Source of the DNA: an uncultured Prevotellaceae bacterium
GTDB taxonomy: Bacteria; Bacteroidota; Bacteroidia; Bacteroidales; Bacteroidaceae
Reading direction: 5' to 3'
Length of the DNA stretch: 48,371 nucleotides
NCBI GenBank assembly: GCA_946405695.1
Contig: CAMJIA010000006.1
Span: forward strand, 1-48,371
Shown: positions 34,583 to 41,820 of the stretch, piece by piece
How the letters are laid out: each line of letters begins with the position of its first letter
Position numbering within the stretch: position 1 is the stretch's first letter
Notes under the pieces: generated by a model
Told to the model about the DNA's origin: nothing
Databases searched by the model: none
The model's input: the letters and a program-made list of their open reading frames with translations, nothing else
Translations under genes and position numbers: made by a program

Positions 34583-34602
34583 TGTCGCTATGCATAGCGA
34601 CA
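34583..34602. promoter_or_regulatory. Perfect 20-bp palindrome before asnS
   Basis: TGTCGCTATG followed by CATAGCGACA, exactly self-complementary, in the 47-bp gap before the asnS ATG at 34621. It has no U tract on the plus side, so it is not a classical terminator; it could be an operator, or an mRNA hairpin stabilising the processed asnS message. Confidence 0.55.
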
Positions 34603-34620
34603 AACAAAACAAGAAGAACA

Positions 34621-36057
34621 ATGAAAAGAACAAAGATAATTGATGTGCTGAAGAGCACAGAATATGGTAAGGAGGTTTGTGTGAAGGGCTGGGTGCGTAC
34701 GCACCGCAGTTCGAAGGCTGTCGACTTCATCGCACTGAACGATGGTTCTACTATCAAGAACGTGCAGGTGGTCGTTGACCCCACGAAGTTTGACGAGCAG
34801 TTGCTGAAGGACATCACCACAGGTGCCTGCATCTGTGCTGAGGGTACGCTGGTCGAGAGCCAGGGTGCTGGCCAGTCTTCAGAGATTCAGGCCACCAAGT
34901 TGGAGGTCTATGGACTCTGTGGCAACGACTATCCCATGCAGAAGAAGGGGCAGTCGTTCGAGGCTATGCGTAAGAACGCCCACATGCGTCTGCGTACCAA
35001 TACCTTTGGTGCCGTGATGCGCATCCGTCACAACATGGCGATGGCCATCCACACCTATTTCCACGAGCACGGCTTCTTCTACTTCCACACCCCGCTGATT
35101 ACTGCCAGCGACTGTGAGGGAGCAGGTAACATGTTCCAGGTAACCACCAAGAACCTGTACGACCTGAAGAAGGACGAGCAGGGCAAGATTATCTACGACG
35201 ACGACTTCTTTGGCGAGCAGACCTCACTGACTGTTTCTGGTCAGCTGGAGGGTGAGCTGGGTGCTACGGCCCTGGGTGCTATCTACACCTTCGGTCCTAC
35301 GTTCCGCGCTGAGAATTCGAACACCCCTCGCCACTTGGCTGAGTTCTGGATGGTAGAGCCTGAGGTGGCTTTCCTCGACCAGGAAGAGCTGATGGACTTG
35401 GAAGAGGACTTCATCAAGTACTGTGTACGCTGGGCCCTCGACAACTGTAAGGACGACCTTGCATTCTTGAACCAGATGATTGACAAGACCCTGATTCAGC
35501 GTCTGGAGGGTGTCCTCAAGGAGACTTTCGTTCGCTTGCCTTATACCGAGGGTATCAATATCCTGCAGGAGGCTATCAAGAATGGCAAGAAGTTTGAGTT
35601 CCCCTGCAACTGGGGCGACGACCTTGCCAGCGAGCACGAGCGCTACCTCGTCGAGGAACACTTCAAGAAGCCCGTCATCATGACTGACTATCCGCGTGCC
35701 TTCAAGTCGTTCTACATGAAGCAGAACGAAGAGCAGGGCGAGGGTAGCGTTGGCTACAAGGGCGCCGTTGCTCCTGGTCCTACGATGCAGGGTACCGATG
35801 TGTTGTTCCCACAGATTGGCGAAATCATTGGCGGCTCTGTCCGTGAGGAGAGCTACGATAAGCTGATGGGCGAGATTGAGCGTCGTCAGATGGACAAGAC
35901 CCACCTGTGGTGGTACATTGACACTCGCCGCTGGGGTTCATGCCCGCATGCAGGTTTCGGACTTGGCTTTGAGCGTCTCATCCTGTTCGTAACAGGTATG
36001 CAAAACATTCGCGACGTCATCCCGTTCCCGCGCACACCTAAGTCTGCAGAGTTCTAA
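34621..36057 (+). CDS. asnS: Asparaginyl-tRNA synthetase
   Basis: A 478-residue class IIb enzyme charging tRNA-Asn. The N-terminal OB fold ([19 protein letters not shown]) is followed by the catalytic domain with motif 2 ([17 protein letters not shown]) and motif 3 ([15 protein letters not shown]). The ending, [17 protein letters not shown], is typical of AsnRS. An insertion after the first third ([18 protein letters not shown]) is common in Bacteroidota AsnRS. The ATG at 34621 removes a 13-residue extension that would begin inside the palindrome. A strong terminator follows. Confidence 0.96.
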   Translation: MKRTKIIDVLKSTEYGKEVCVKGWVRTHRSSKAVDFIALNDGSTIKNVQVVVDPTKFDEQLLKDITTGACICAEGTLVESQGAGQSSEIQATKLEVYGLCGNDYPMQKKGQSFEAMRKNAHMRLRTNTFGAVMRIRHNMAMAIHTYFHEHGFFYFHTPLITASDCEGAGNMFQVTTKNLYDLKKDEQGKIIYDDDFFGEQTSLTVSGQLEGELGATALGAIYTFGPTFRAENSNTPRHLAEFWMVEPEVAFLDQEELMDLEEDFIKYCVRWALDNCKDDLAFLNQMIDKTLIQRLEGVLKETFVRLPYTEGINILQEAIKNGKKFEFPCNWGDDLASEHERYLVEEHFKKPVIMTDYPRAFKSFYMKQNEEQGEGSVGYKGAVAPGPTMQGTDVLFPQIGEIIGGSVREESYDKLMGEIERRQMDKTHLWWYIDTRRWGSCPHAGFGLGFERLILFVTGMQNIRDVIPFPRTPKSAEF

Positions 36058-36083
36058 AATTGCAATTTTTCGGCAATTCTTAA

Positions 36084-36130
36084 AATATGTTCCAAATTTC
36101 TTTGCAAAAAGTTTGGAACATATTTTTTTT
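36084..36130 (+). terminator. Intrinsic terminator of asnS
   Basis: ATATGTTCCAAA pairs with TTTGGAACATAT (12-bp stem, loop of about 16 nt), followed by ten T. Confidence 0.92.
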
Positions 36131-36135
36131 TTACT

Positions 36136-36143
36136 TATCTTTG
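36136..36143 (+). promoter_or_regulatory. -7 element of the barrel-like protein gene
   Basis: TATCTTTG followed by CAATC, directly after the asnS terminator and 40 bp before the ATG. Confidence 0.8.
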
Positions 36144-36183
36144 CAATCAGTAAACAATCATTAACTCAAAAAATACAACAACT

Positions 36184-37137
36184 ATGAAGAAATTACTGAC
36201 ATTGTGTAGCTTCGTGCTGCTTTCACTGGGTGCTTCTGCTCAGGCCTTTGATCCACACTTTGGTATTGGTGTTGGCGTTGGTACTACTGGTATCGACATC
36301 GATGCATCTGTGACCATCAATGATTACATTGGTGTTCGTGGTGGTGTGGACATCATGCCGAAGTTCAAGGTGAGCAAGGATTTGGATTTAGGTGTATCAG
36401 ACAAAACAAAGGGTGTTAGTATTAAAGACATGAATAAGCACATTGATGATCTGAATACTCAGATTGGTGCTTGGAATGCTGCCCACCCGACTCAGCAGAT
36501 GGAGTTGATCGACAAGACTTTACTTCCCAATGGTGAGATTCCTAACAATCTTACTATTGAAGGTAAACTGGACAATACTGTTGGTCACATCCTGTTTGAT
36601 ATCCACCCCTTTAAGACCAGCTTCCGTTTTACTGTTGGTGCCTATTTCGGCAAGGATGAGATTATTTCCGTATATAATAAGGATGATGCTTTCTTCACTC
36701 CTATCAACCAGTGGAATAATGCTATCATTACTGCACAGAATAATCCCACAAGCACGCTGAATACATTGGTTGTTAAGCCCTACAAGTTGGATATGATTGG
36801 TGGTGAGTTGGGTGACTACTTCGTGACTCCTGATCCTGCTGAACAGGGAAATGTTAAGGCCTATGCCAAGGTTAAGGGTTTTCGTCCCTATGTTGGTTTG
36901 GGCTTTGGTCGTGCCGTTCCCAAGAAGCGCATCGGCTGCCAGTTTGACTTGGGTGTACAGTTCTGGGGTAAGCCAGAGATTTATATTCCCACTTATGATA
37001 AGGAAGCTGGAACCTATCAGTATGAAAAGGTTGATGGCGACAAGGCTGGTGACGATGCAGGTAAGGTGCTGAAGACTATCTCCAAGATTTCGGTCTATCC
37101 CGTGCTGAACTTCCGCCTCGTAGGTCGTATCTTCTAA
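36184..37137 (+). CDS. Predicted outer-membrane beta-barrel protein, unknown function
   Basis: 317 residues with signal peptide MKKLLTLCSFVLLSLGASAQ. The mature protein starts with FDPHFGIGVGVGTTGIDIDA, and later has FRFTVGAYFGKDEIIS and FRPYVGLGFGRAVP, alternating patterns typical of outer-membrane strands; it ends in an aromatic residue (LVGRIF), as barrel proteins often do. The middle contains a long polar section that could be an extracellular loop. No family is recognised. It heads three consecutive envelope genes reading the same way. Confidence 0.75.
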   Translation: MKKLLTLCSFVLLSLGASAQAFDPHFGIGVGVGTTGIDIDASVTINDYIGVRGGVDIMPKFKVSKDLDLGVSDKTKGVSIKDMNKHIDDLNTQIGAWNAAHPTQQMELIDKTLLPNGEIPNNLTIEGKLDNTVGHILFDIHPFKTSFRFTVGAYFGKDEIISVYNKDDAFFTPINQWNNAIITAQNNPTSTLNTLVVKPYKLDMIGGELGDYFVTPDPAEQGNVKAYAKVKGFRPYVGLGFGRAVPKKRIGCQFDLGVQFWGKPEIYIPTYDKEAGTYQYEKVDGDKAGDDAGKVLKTISKISVYPVLNFRLVGRIF

Positions 37138-37155
37138 AAAAATAATGATATGGTT

Positions 37156-37212
37156 GGTAGGTGCTTATAACAACAATACAACGTTGCTATAGGCACCTGC
37201 TAATTGTTTTTC
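37156..37212 (+). terminator. Probable terminator after the barrel-like gene
   Basis: AGGTGC (37159-37164) pairs with GCACCT (37193-37198), extended by TATA/TATA with one bulge; TAATTGTTTTTC follows. The loop is long, so it is less certain. No -7 consensus is seen between here and 37294. Confidence 0.5.
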
Positions 37213-37293
37213 AGAATAGGGTACTTTATACACCTATGACTCTGTTGTAACTTACAATCTGTAACAAATTATCTAAACATAATATTACTCATA

Positions 37294-39084
37294 ATGAAAA
37301 TAACACAATTTAGAACCCAATTGCTCTTCTGCTCATGTTTGGCATGTGGCATGTTCATGAGCGGATGTTCTGATGGCGACTACGATTTGTCGTCAGTAGA
37401 CGCTAAGCTTGGTATTGGTAGCGAATTGTCCTTGCCCAGTGACAACTCCGTCATTGTTTTGTTTGACGATATTTTTGATCTGGGTAGCACCGACCTTATT
37501 AAAACCTTGGACAATGGTGACTATCAGTTTGGCAAAGACCCTGAGACAGTCAGCGATGTTAATGTGAATGTCGAGGAAATCACTTTGGCGAACAAAACCG
37601 AGGCAGGTTTGTCATTCGATTTCGACCTTCCAACATTCCCTTCTGAAATAGTAGGAATGGAAGTGGAAATTCCTTATACTGGTGTTACTCCTGCCATCGA
37701 CATTGACGAGCAGAGTGGTGATGTATCGCTCTTGAAATATGAGTTTGATGCTCCTTCTGAGATTAAGTCGCTGAAGTGGGTTCGCGTAGGAAATGAAGGT
37801 GCTGGCGTTGACTTGAATCTTGCTTTGACATTACCTAATGACATCAAGAAGTTCAAATATGTAAAAATTGAGATGCCTAAGATGTTGGAAATGACGTGTA
37901 ACAAGGCTGGTTTCGATGCTTCTACCAATACGTTGACGCTGAATGATTGCGTTCCTTCCGACCTTACTGGTATCGTATTCAATGTTACACGCATCAATAT
38001 TCAGGATGTTGACGCTCAGAACTATGCGAAGCTTGAGAATGGCAAGTTTAAGCTGTTGAGTAATGTTAAACTGACATTTAAGGTGTCAAAGGTTAAGGTT
38101 TCTTCTATGTCCTCTTTGCAAATTGGTGGTAATGCATCGTTCAATAATCTCGTTGTTACTGCTGCCAATGGTCAGTTTAAGCCAACCATTGATCCACAGA
38201 ATGTTGGTTCAACAACCATCAATTCTATTCCTGACTTCCTGTTTGGTGATGACGTTGTGGTAGACATTGACAATCCTCAGATTTGGCTGGCACTTGATTC
38301 GAACCTGCCTCTTGGTGGTTATGCGGAGGCTAAGCTCAGTACTACCCATGCTGCCACCTCACCAGTAAATATTGTTCTGAGCAAGGCAAATGGCAATGAA
38401 TTGCCCATCGCAGCCAATGGTCCTACGCGTCTTGTGATTTGCCGCAAGGCTCCTGCAGACTTGACACATAATGGTGAAACATATACACCAGTCATTGCTC
38501 CAGACCTGACGAATCTCATCAAGAAGCTGGTGGAAGATATGAAGATTAGCATTGATATTACGAAGTTTGAAGCTGTTCAGACTAGTGATGTTACTATCGA
38601 GTTAGGTCACGACTATACACTTGCACCTAAGTACAGCTTTACTGCTCCGTTGGTATTGGGTGACGATGCAAGGATTGTGTACAACTCAAGCGTAGACGAC
38701 TGGAACAAGGATTTGAAGGACCTCAACCTGTCGGCGGGTTCTGTGCTGACGCTGGAAGCAGCAGTCGATAATCAGGCTCCTGCCGATTTGGAGATAAATA
38801 TCACACCTTTTTTCGCTGACGGTATAATGGTTGCTGGCCTTGTTGTCACGCCCATTCAGAACAAGGTGGCGGCAGGCGCTACTGGTGCAACTATTAAGTA
38901 CGAGATAAAAGATCAGGATGGAACTGGCTTGAATCAGCTCGACGGTATCGAATATGAACTGTTGGTTACCTCGCCAGCCTCTGGTAGCAGCGAGAAGGGC
39001 AAGGTTCTTAACAAGAATCAGAAGATTGTTATTAAGACCCAAAGTCTTCATCTGAGTGGAAAGGTAATTGTTGATGCCGATTGA
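37294..39084 (+). CDS. Predicted lipoprotein, unknown function
   Basis: 596 residues. A lipoprotein signal ends in FMSGC with Cys25 as the lipidation site; the mature start CSDGDYDLSSVDAK is acidic, resembling the surface-export signals of Bacteroidota lipoproteins, so it may face outward (inference). The rest is beta-rich with repeated motifs such as KWVRVGNEGAGVDLNLALTL and KYVKIEMPK, suggesting several Ig-like or sandwich domains. No catalytic motif is visible. Its neighbours encode a barrel-like protein and a DUF5723 protein, so the three may form one envelope complex. The gene starts 156 bp after its upstream neighbour. Confidence 0.8.
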   Translation: MKITQFRTQLLFCSCLACGMFMSGCSDGDYDLSSVDAKLGIGSELSLPSDNSVIVLFDDIFDLGSTDLIKTLDNGDYQFGKDPETVSDVNVNVEEITLANKTEAGLSFDFDLPTFPSEIVGMEVEIPYTGVTPAIDIDEQSGDVSLLKYEFDAPSEIKSLKWVRVGNEGAGVDLNLALTLPNDIKKFKYVKIEMPKMLEMTCNKAGFDASTNTLTLNDCVPSDLTGIVFNVTRINIQDVDAQNYAKLENGKFKLLSNVKLTFKVSKVKVSSMSSLQIGGNASFNNLVVTAANGQFKPTIDPQNVGSTTINSIPDFLFGDDVVVDIDNPQIWLALDSNLPLGGYAEAKLSTTHAATSPVNIVLSKANGNELPIAANGPTRLVICRKAPADLTHNGETYTPVIAPDLTNLIKKLVEDMKISIDITKFEAVQTSDVTIELGHDYTLAPKYSFTAPLVLGDDARIVYNSSVDDWNKDLKDLNLSAGSVLTLEAAVDNQAPADLEINITPFFADGIMVAGLVVTPIQNKVAAGATGATIKYEIKDQDGTGLNQLDGIEYELLVTSPASGSSEKGKVLNKNQKIVIKTQSLHLSGKVIVDAD

Positions 39085-39111
39085 TGTTTAACCTCCTAAA
39101 GCAAAAAGAAT

Positions 39112-40515
39112 ATGAAAATCAAGAAATATTTCATGGCTGTGGTGCTGCTTGCAATGAGTACTGCTTCCATGGCTCAGACATTGAACTCAGCTTACTTTAC
39201 GGAAGGCTATAAATACAGACACACCATGAATCCTGCCTATGGCAACGATGGTGGCTATTGTGCCATTCCTGCTTTGGGTAACCTCAATGTGAAGATGCAA
39301 GGTAACTTTGGTGTTGGCGATGTGCTTTTCAAGTCCAGCGACTATGGCATTGTTTCTGGTAAGAAGTTGGCCACCTTCCTGCATCCTAACATTTCTGTTG
39401 ATGCTGCATTGAGTGGGCTGTCAACGGGCAACAACCGCGTCATTGGCGACGTCAACATACCCATTGTGTCGTTTGGCTTCAATAGCTTTGGTGGTTACAA
39501 TACCGTTGAATTGAATGCCAGGGCTTCGTTTGGTGCCTCTCTCCCTTATGAGTTCTTCGAGTTTGCCAAGAACGTTGGTAACAAGTCCTATAACATCGGT
39601 GACATCAATATCAATGCCCAGTCGTATGTAGAGTTGGCATTTGGCCACTCTCATCAGCTGACTGAGAAGTTACGTGTTGGTGGTAAGTTCAAGCTCCTCT
39701 TTGGTGTCGGACGTGGCGACTTGAAGGTTGAAAACCTCACTGCCGACCTGCAGGAGTCAAACCGCTGGATTCTCTCTGGTAAGGCTACTGCTGATGCCTC
39801 TATCAAGGGCTTTAAATACAAGATGGAGGAAAAGGAATATGAGCAGGAAGGTAAGGGAACCTACAATCGTGTCAAGGAAGCAAAAGTCGATGGTGCTGGC
39901 CTTGGTGGCTTCGGTCTGGCTTTCGACTTGGGTGCTACCTATAAGATTAACGACGACTGGAAGGTTAGTGCAGCCCTGCTCGACCTCGGCTTCATCCATT
40001 GGAATACTGATGCCCGTGCTTCAAACTCAGGCGAACCTTTCGAGTTTGATGGTTTCCACGATGTAGAGATTCCCAAGAGCAGTCCCAATTCGTTTGAGAA
40101 GAAGACAGATGAGTACAAGGACCAGTTGGCCGACTTCGTCAACCTGACAGAGGTCAGCGACGAGGGTGGACGCACCACAGGCATTGGCTGCACGCTGAAC
40201 CTGGGTGTGGAGTACAACCTGCCGGTATATCGCCAGCTTACCTTTGGTTTCCTCAGCAGCAGCCGTTTCCGTGGTCCTTATTCGTGGACCGATGCACGTC
40301 TGAGCGCTAACTGGGAAGCTACAAAGTGGCTCGATGGTGGTGTTAACTTTAGCGTGAACAGCTTTACTGCCAGCATGGGTTGGCTTCTCAACATCCACCC
40401 CAAGGGCTTCAACTTCTTCATCGGCATGGACCACATCCTCGGCAAGACGACCAAGGAGTTCATTCCTATGACCTCCAATGCCAGCTTGGCTATGGGTATG
40501 AATATCACGTGGTAG
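39112..40515 (+). CDS. DUF5723-like outer-membrane protein
   Basis: 467 residues with signal peptide MKIKKYFMAVVLLAMSTASM and mature start QTLNSAYFTEGYKYRHTMNPA. The N-x-A-Y-x-x-x-x-x-x-RHxxNPA pattern and following barrel-like strands (LRVGGKFKLLFGVG, GGFGLAFDLGATYKI) fit the Bacteroidota family DUF5723, related to the FadL/PorV-type barrels. The end, SLAMGMNITW, is a typical outer-membrane C-terminus. It starts 28 bp after the lipoprotein gene, so the two are surely cotranscribed. Function is unknown. A bidirectional hairpin terminator follows. Confidence 0.8.
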   Translation: MKIKKYFMAVVLLAMSTASMAQTLNSAYFTEGYKYRHTMNPAYGNDGGYCAIPALGNLNVKMQGNFGVGDVLFKSSDYGIVSGKKLATFLHPNISVDAALSGLSTGNNRVIGDVNIPIVSFGFNSFGGYNTVELNARASFGASLPYEFFEFAKNVGNKSYNIGDININAQSYVELAFGHSHQLTEKLRVGGKFKLLFGVGRGDLKVENLTADLQESNRWILSGKATADASIKGFKYKMEEKEYEQEGKGTYNRVKEAKVDGAGLGGFGLAFDLGATYKINDDWKVSAALLDLGFIHWNTDARASNSGEPFEFDGFHDVEIPKSSPNSFEKKTDEYKDQLADFVNLTEVSDEGGRTTGIGCTLNLGVEYNLPVYRQLTFGFLSSSRFRGPYSWTDARLSANWEATKWLDGGVNFSVNSFTASMGWLLNIHPKGFNFFIGMDHILGKTTKEFIPMTSNASLAMGMNITW

Positions 40516-40526
40516 TGATGTAGTGG

Positions 40527-40563
40527 AGAGTGCTTATTGCAACATTGCAACATGCAACACTCT
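40527..40563. repeat. REP-like hairpin with repeated TTGCAA motif
   Basis: AGAGTG pairs with CACTCT around a loop holding TTGCAACATTGCAACATGCAA, that is, two TTGCAA palindromes and a TGCAA. A similar sequence, GCTGCAAC agt GTTGCAGC, occurs inside the transposase gene at 41233-41251. Confidence 0.5.
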
Positions 40564-40571
40564 GATAAAAA

Positions 40572-40608
40572 GCAATCGCTCAAGGAGAAATCCCTGGGCG
40601 ATTGTTTT
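40572..40608. terminator. Bidirectional terminator between DUF5723 gene and transposase
   Basis: CAATCGC pairs with GCGATTG, extended by TCA/TG and GG/CC. TTTTG follows on the plus strand and TTTTTATC on the minus strand. Confidence 0.75.
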
Positions 40609-40614
40609 GTTGTG

Positions 40615-41679
40615 TTAGTGTTCAGCTATCCATTCTGCCATTCTGTTCAGTTGCAGGCATTGTTCGCGCGAGATGGTGCGTTTGTTCATGTGGTATTCCC
40701 ACGGACTGACTTGCAGCAGCGTCCCTTTTGAGCAGGCTGCGAACGACTCGCCAGCAGGCTTGTAGAGTGGGGGGAAGCCGTTCTCGCGCAGGGCTATCAG
40801 TCGGTAGCCGCGATTCATGGCCTCGCGCATCACCTCCTTCTCGCGCGTAGCGACAGCAGCACTGATCAGTACGCCACCCCTTGCTGCCAATGCCAGCCAT
40901 TGGGCCTTCCTCTCCTCGAACTCTTCGTCGCTATAGGCCTTGTGGACGATGACGGCCGCCTTCTCAGGGTAGGAAAGGAGATATTGGTTGCCTACTGTCT
41001 GGCACGACCATTCGCCGATTCTCACGTCCCTGATAATCGTGAAGAGCTCTGGGTGCTGGCGCTTGACAGCCAGTCGCCGAGGGTTGTCGGCCAAGTACCT
41101 GAACCACCGCTCCAGCTCGCCCTCACCCTCCAGGATGTGGTCGTTGTAGTTGCGCGAGAAGAGGAGGCCGTGGGTGCGGTCGTCCTCTTTGCTGCTGGTG
41201 CTGGTGTTTGCTTTGCTGGTGGCGTTCTCTTTGCTGCAACAGTGTTGCAGCATAGGGGGACACAGACCCGCCGCCAGCGCCTGACGGTAGGCCTTATTGC
41301 ACCCTACCTTGAAGCCCTTGATGACCATTCCCAGCGGCTGGTCCATCGACCGTTCTACGAACAGGATGCCGTGCAGATGGTCAGGCATCACCATTGTTGC
41401 CAGCACCCTCACTTCTGGGTAATGCTCGCTGATGGCTTCCCACATCTCCCTGACCTGCTTGCCTAAGGGCGACAGCTCGACGTGTGGCGCGTCGATGCTC
41501 CCTTCCTTTGCTCCTGCGTCGCCTACCAGTCGGCCCAACAGTGGCCTGCGCCCCTCAACAGTCATCGTGACCAGATAGACGCACCGCTGCTCGTAGTCGT
41601 GCCCTACGCGTCGCCTGAGCATCGAGGGTTTCTTCTCCCCTGCAAACGCCTTGTGTTTCTCAAACGCTTCCCAGTCCAT
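40615..41679 (-). CDS. RAYT-like HUH transposase fused to a DprA/SLOG-like domain
   Basis: 354 residues. The N-terminal half is a Y1 (IS200/REP-associated) transposase domain: VMPDHLHGILF carries the His-x-His metal pair (about 101 and 103), and LLFSRNYNDHILEGEGELER contains the likely catalytic Tyr (about 178), followed by RYLADNPRRLAVKR as in RAYTs. A low-complexity insert (about 147-170, rich in Ser, Lys, Thr) lies between them. The C-terminal part from about 235 resembles the DprA/SLOG Rossmann fold: KAAVIVHKAYSDEE, ARGGVLISAAVATREKEVM, GYRLIALRENGF, and ACSKGTLLQVSPW. The ATG at 41679 replaces a TTG lying inside the -7 box. No terminal repeats flanking it were found; it may be domesticated. 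Confidence 0.8.
   Translation of the reverse strand: MDWEAFEKHKAFAGEKKPSMLRRRVGHDYEQRCVYLVTMTVEGRRPLLGRLVGDAGAKEGSIDAPHVELSPLGKQVREMWEAISEHYPEVRVLATMVMPDHLHGILFVERSMDQPLGMVIKGFKVGCNKAYRQALAAGLCPPMLQHCCSKENATSKANTSTSSKEDDRTHGLLFSRNYNDHILEGEGELERWFRYLADNPRRLAVKRQHPELFTIIRDVRIGEWSCQTVGNQYLLSYPEKAAVIVHKAYSDEEFEERKAQWLALAARGGVLISAAVATREKEVMREAMNRGYRLIALRENGFPPLYKPAGESFAACSKGTLLQVSPWEYHMNKRTISREQCLQLNRMAEWIAEH
41233..41251. repeat. Palindrome inside the transposase gene
   Basis: GCTGCAAC agt GTTGCAGC, perfect 8-bp arms, located in the low-complexity insert of the coding sequence. It shares TGCAAC with the hairpin downstream of the gene. Confidence 0.6.
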
Positions 41680-41685
41680 AGCTTG

Positions 41686-41693
41686 CAAAGGTA
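41686..41693 (-). promoter_or_regulatory. -7 element of the transposase gene
   Basis: TACCTTTG on the minus strand with only 6 bp before the ATG at 41679, so the mRNA would be leaderless or nearly so, as for lptB and mlaE. Confidence 0.75.
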
Positions 41694-41752
41694 ATGGAAA
41701 TAGTAGAAAAGACCAAATATTTGGGAGGTTTTTCTGAGGGGCGTTAAAAAAA

Positions 41753-41780
41753 TAACTGTGAATTGTGAAACTGTGAAGAA
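41753..41780 (-). repeat. TTCACAG-type short repeats downstream of the primase gene
   Basis: On the minus strand TTCACAG/TTTCACAA/TTCACAG units. A similar run occurs in opposite orientation at 44390-44421 and in the same orientation at 44541-44562, bracketing the primase gene and its leader. Confidence 0.6.
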
Positions 41781-41781
41781 T

Positions 41782-41817
41782 AAGAATGGCCCCGGGAGAT
41801 TCCCCTGAGCCATTCTT
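41782..41817 (-). terminator. Terminator of the primase-helicase gene
   Basis: Minus-strand AAGAATGGC pairs with GCCATTCTT, extended by GGGG/CCC, starting 6 bp after the stop codon. The U tract is weak (ATTCTTC). Confidence 0.65.
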
Positions 41818-41820
41818 GAT

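Noticed and set aside
33374..34633. Long minus-strand frame of 419 codons opposite the pseudouridine synthase gene
   Set aside because: Its Thr/Leu repeats are the antisense reading of the Gly/Gln/Arg repeat DNA; no promoter or domain supports it.
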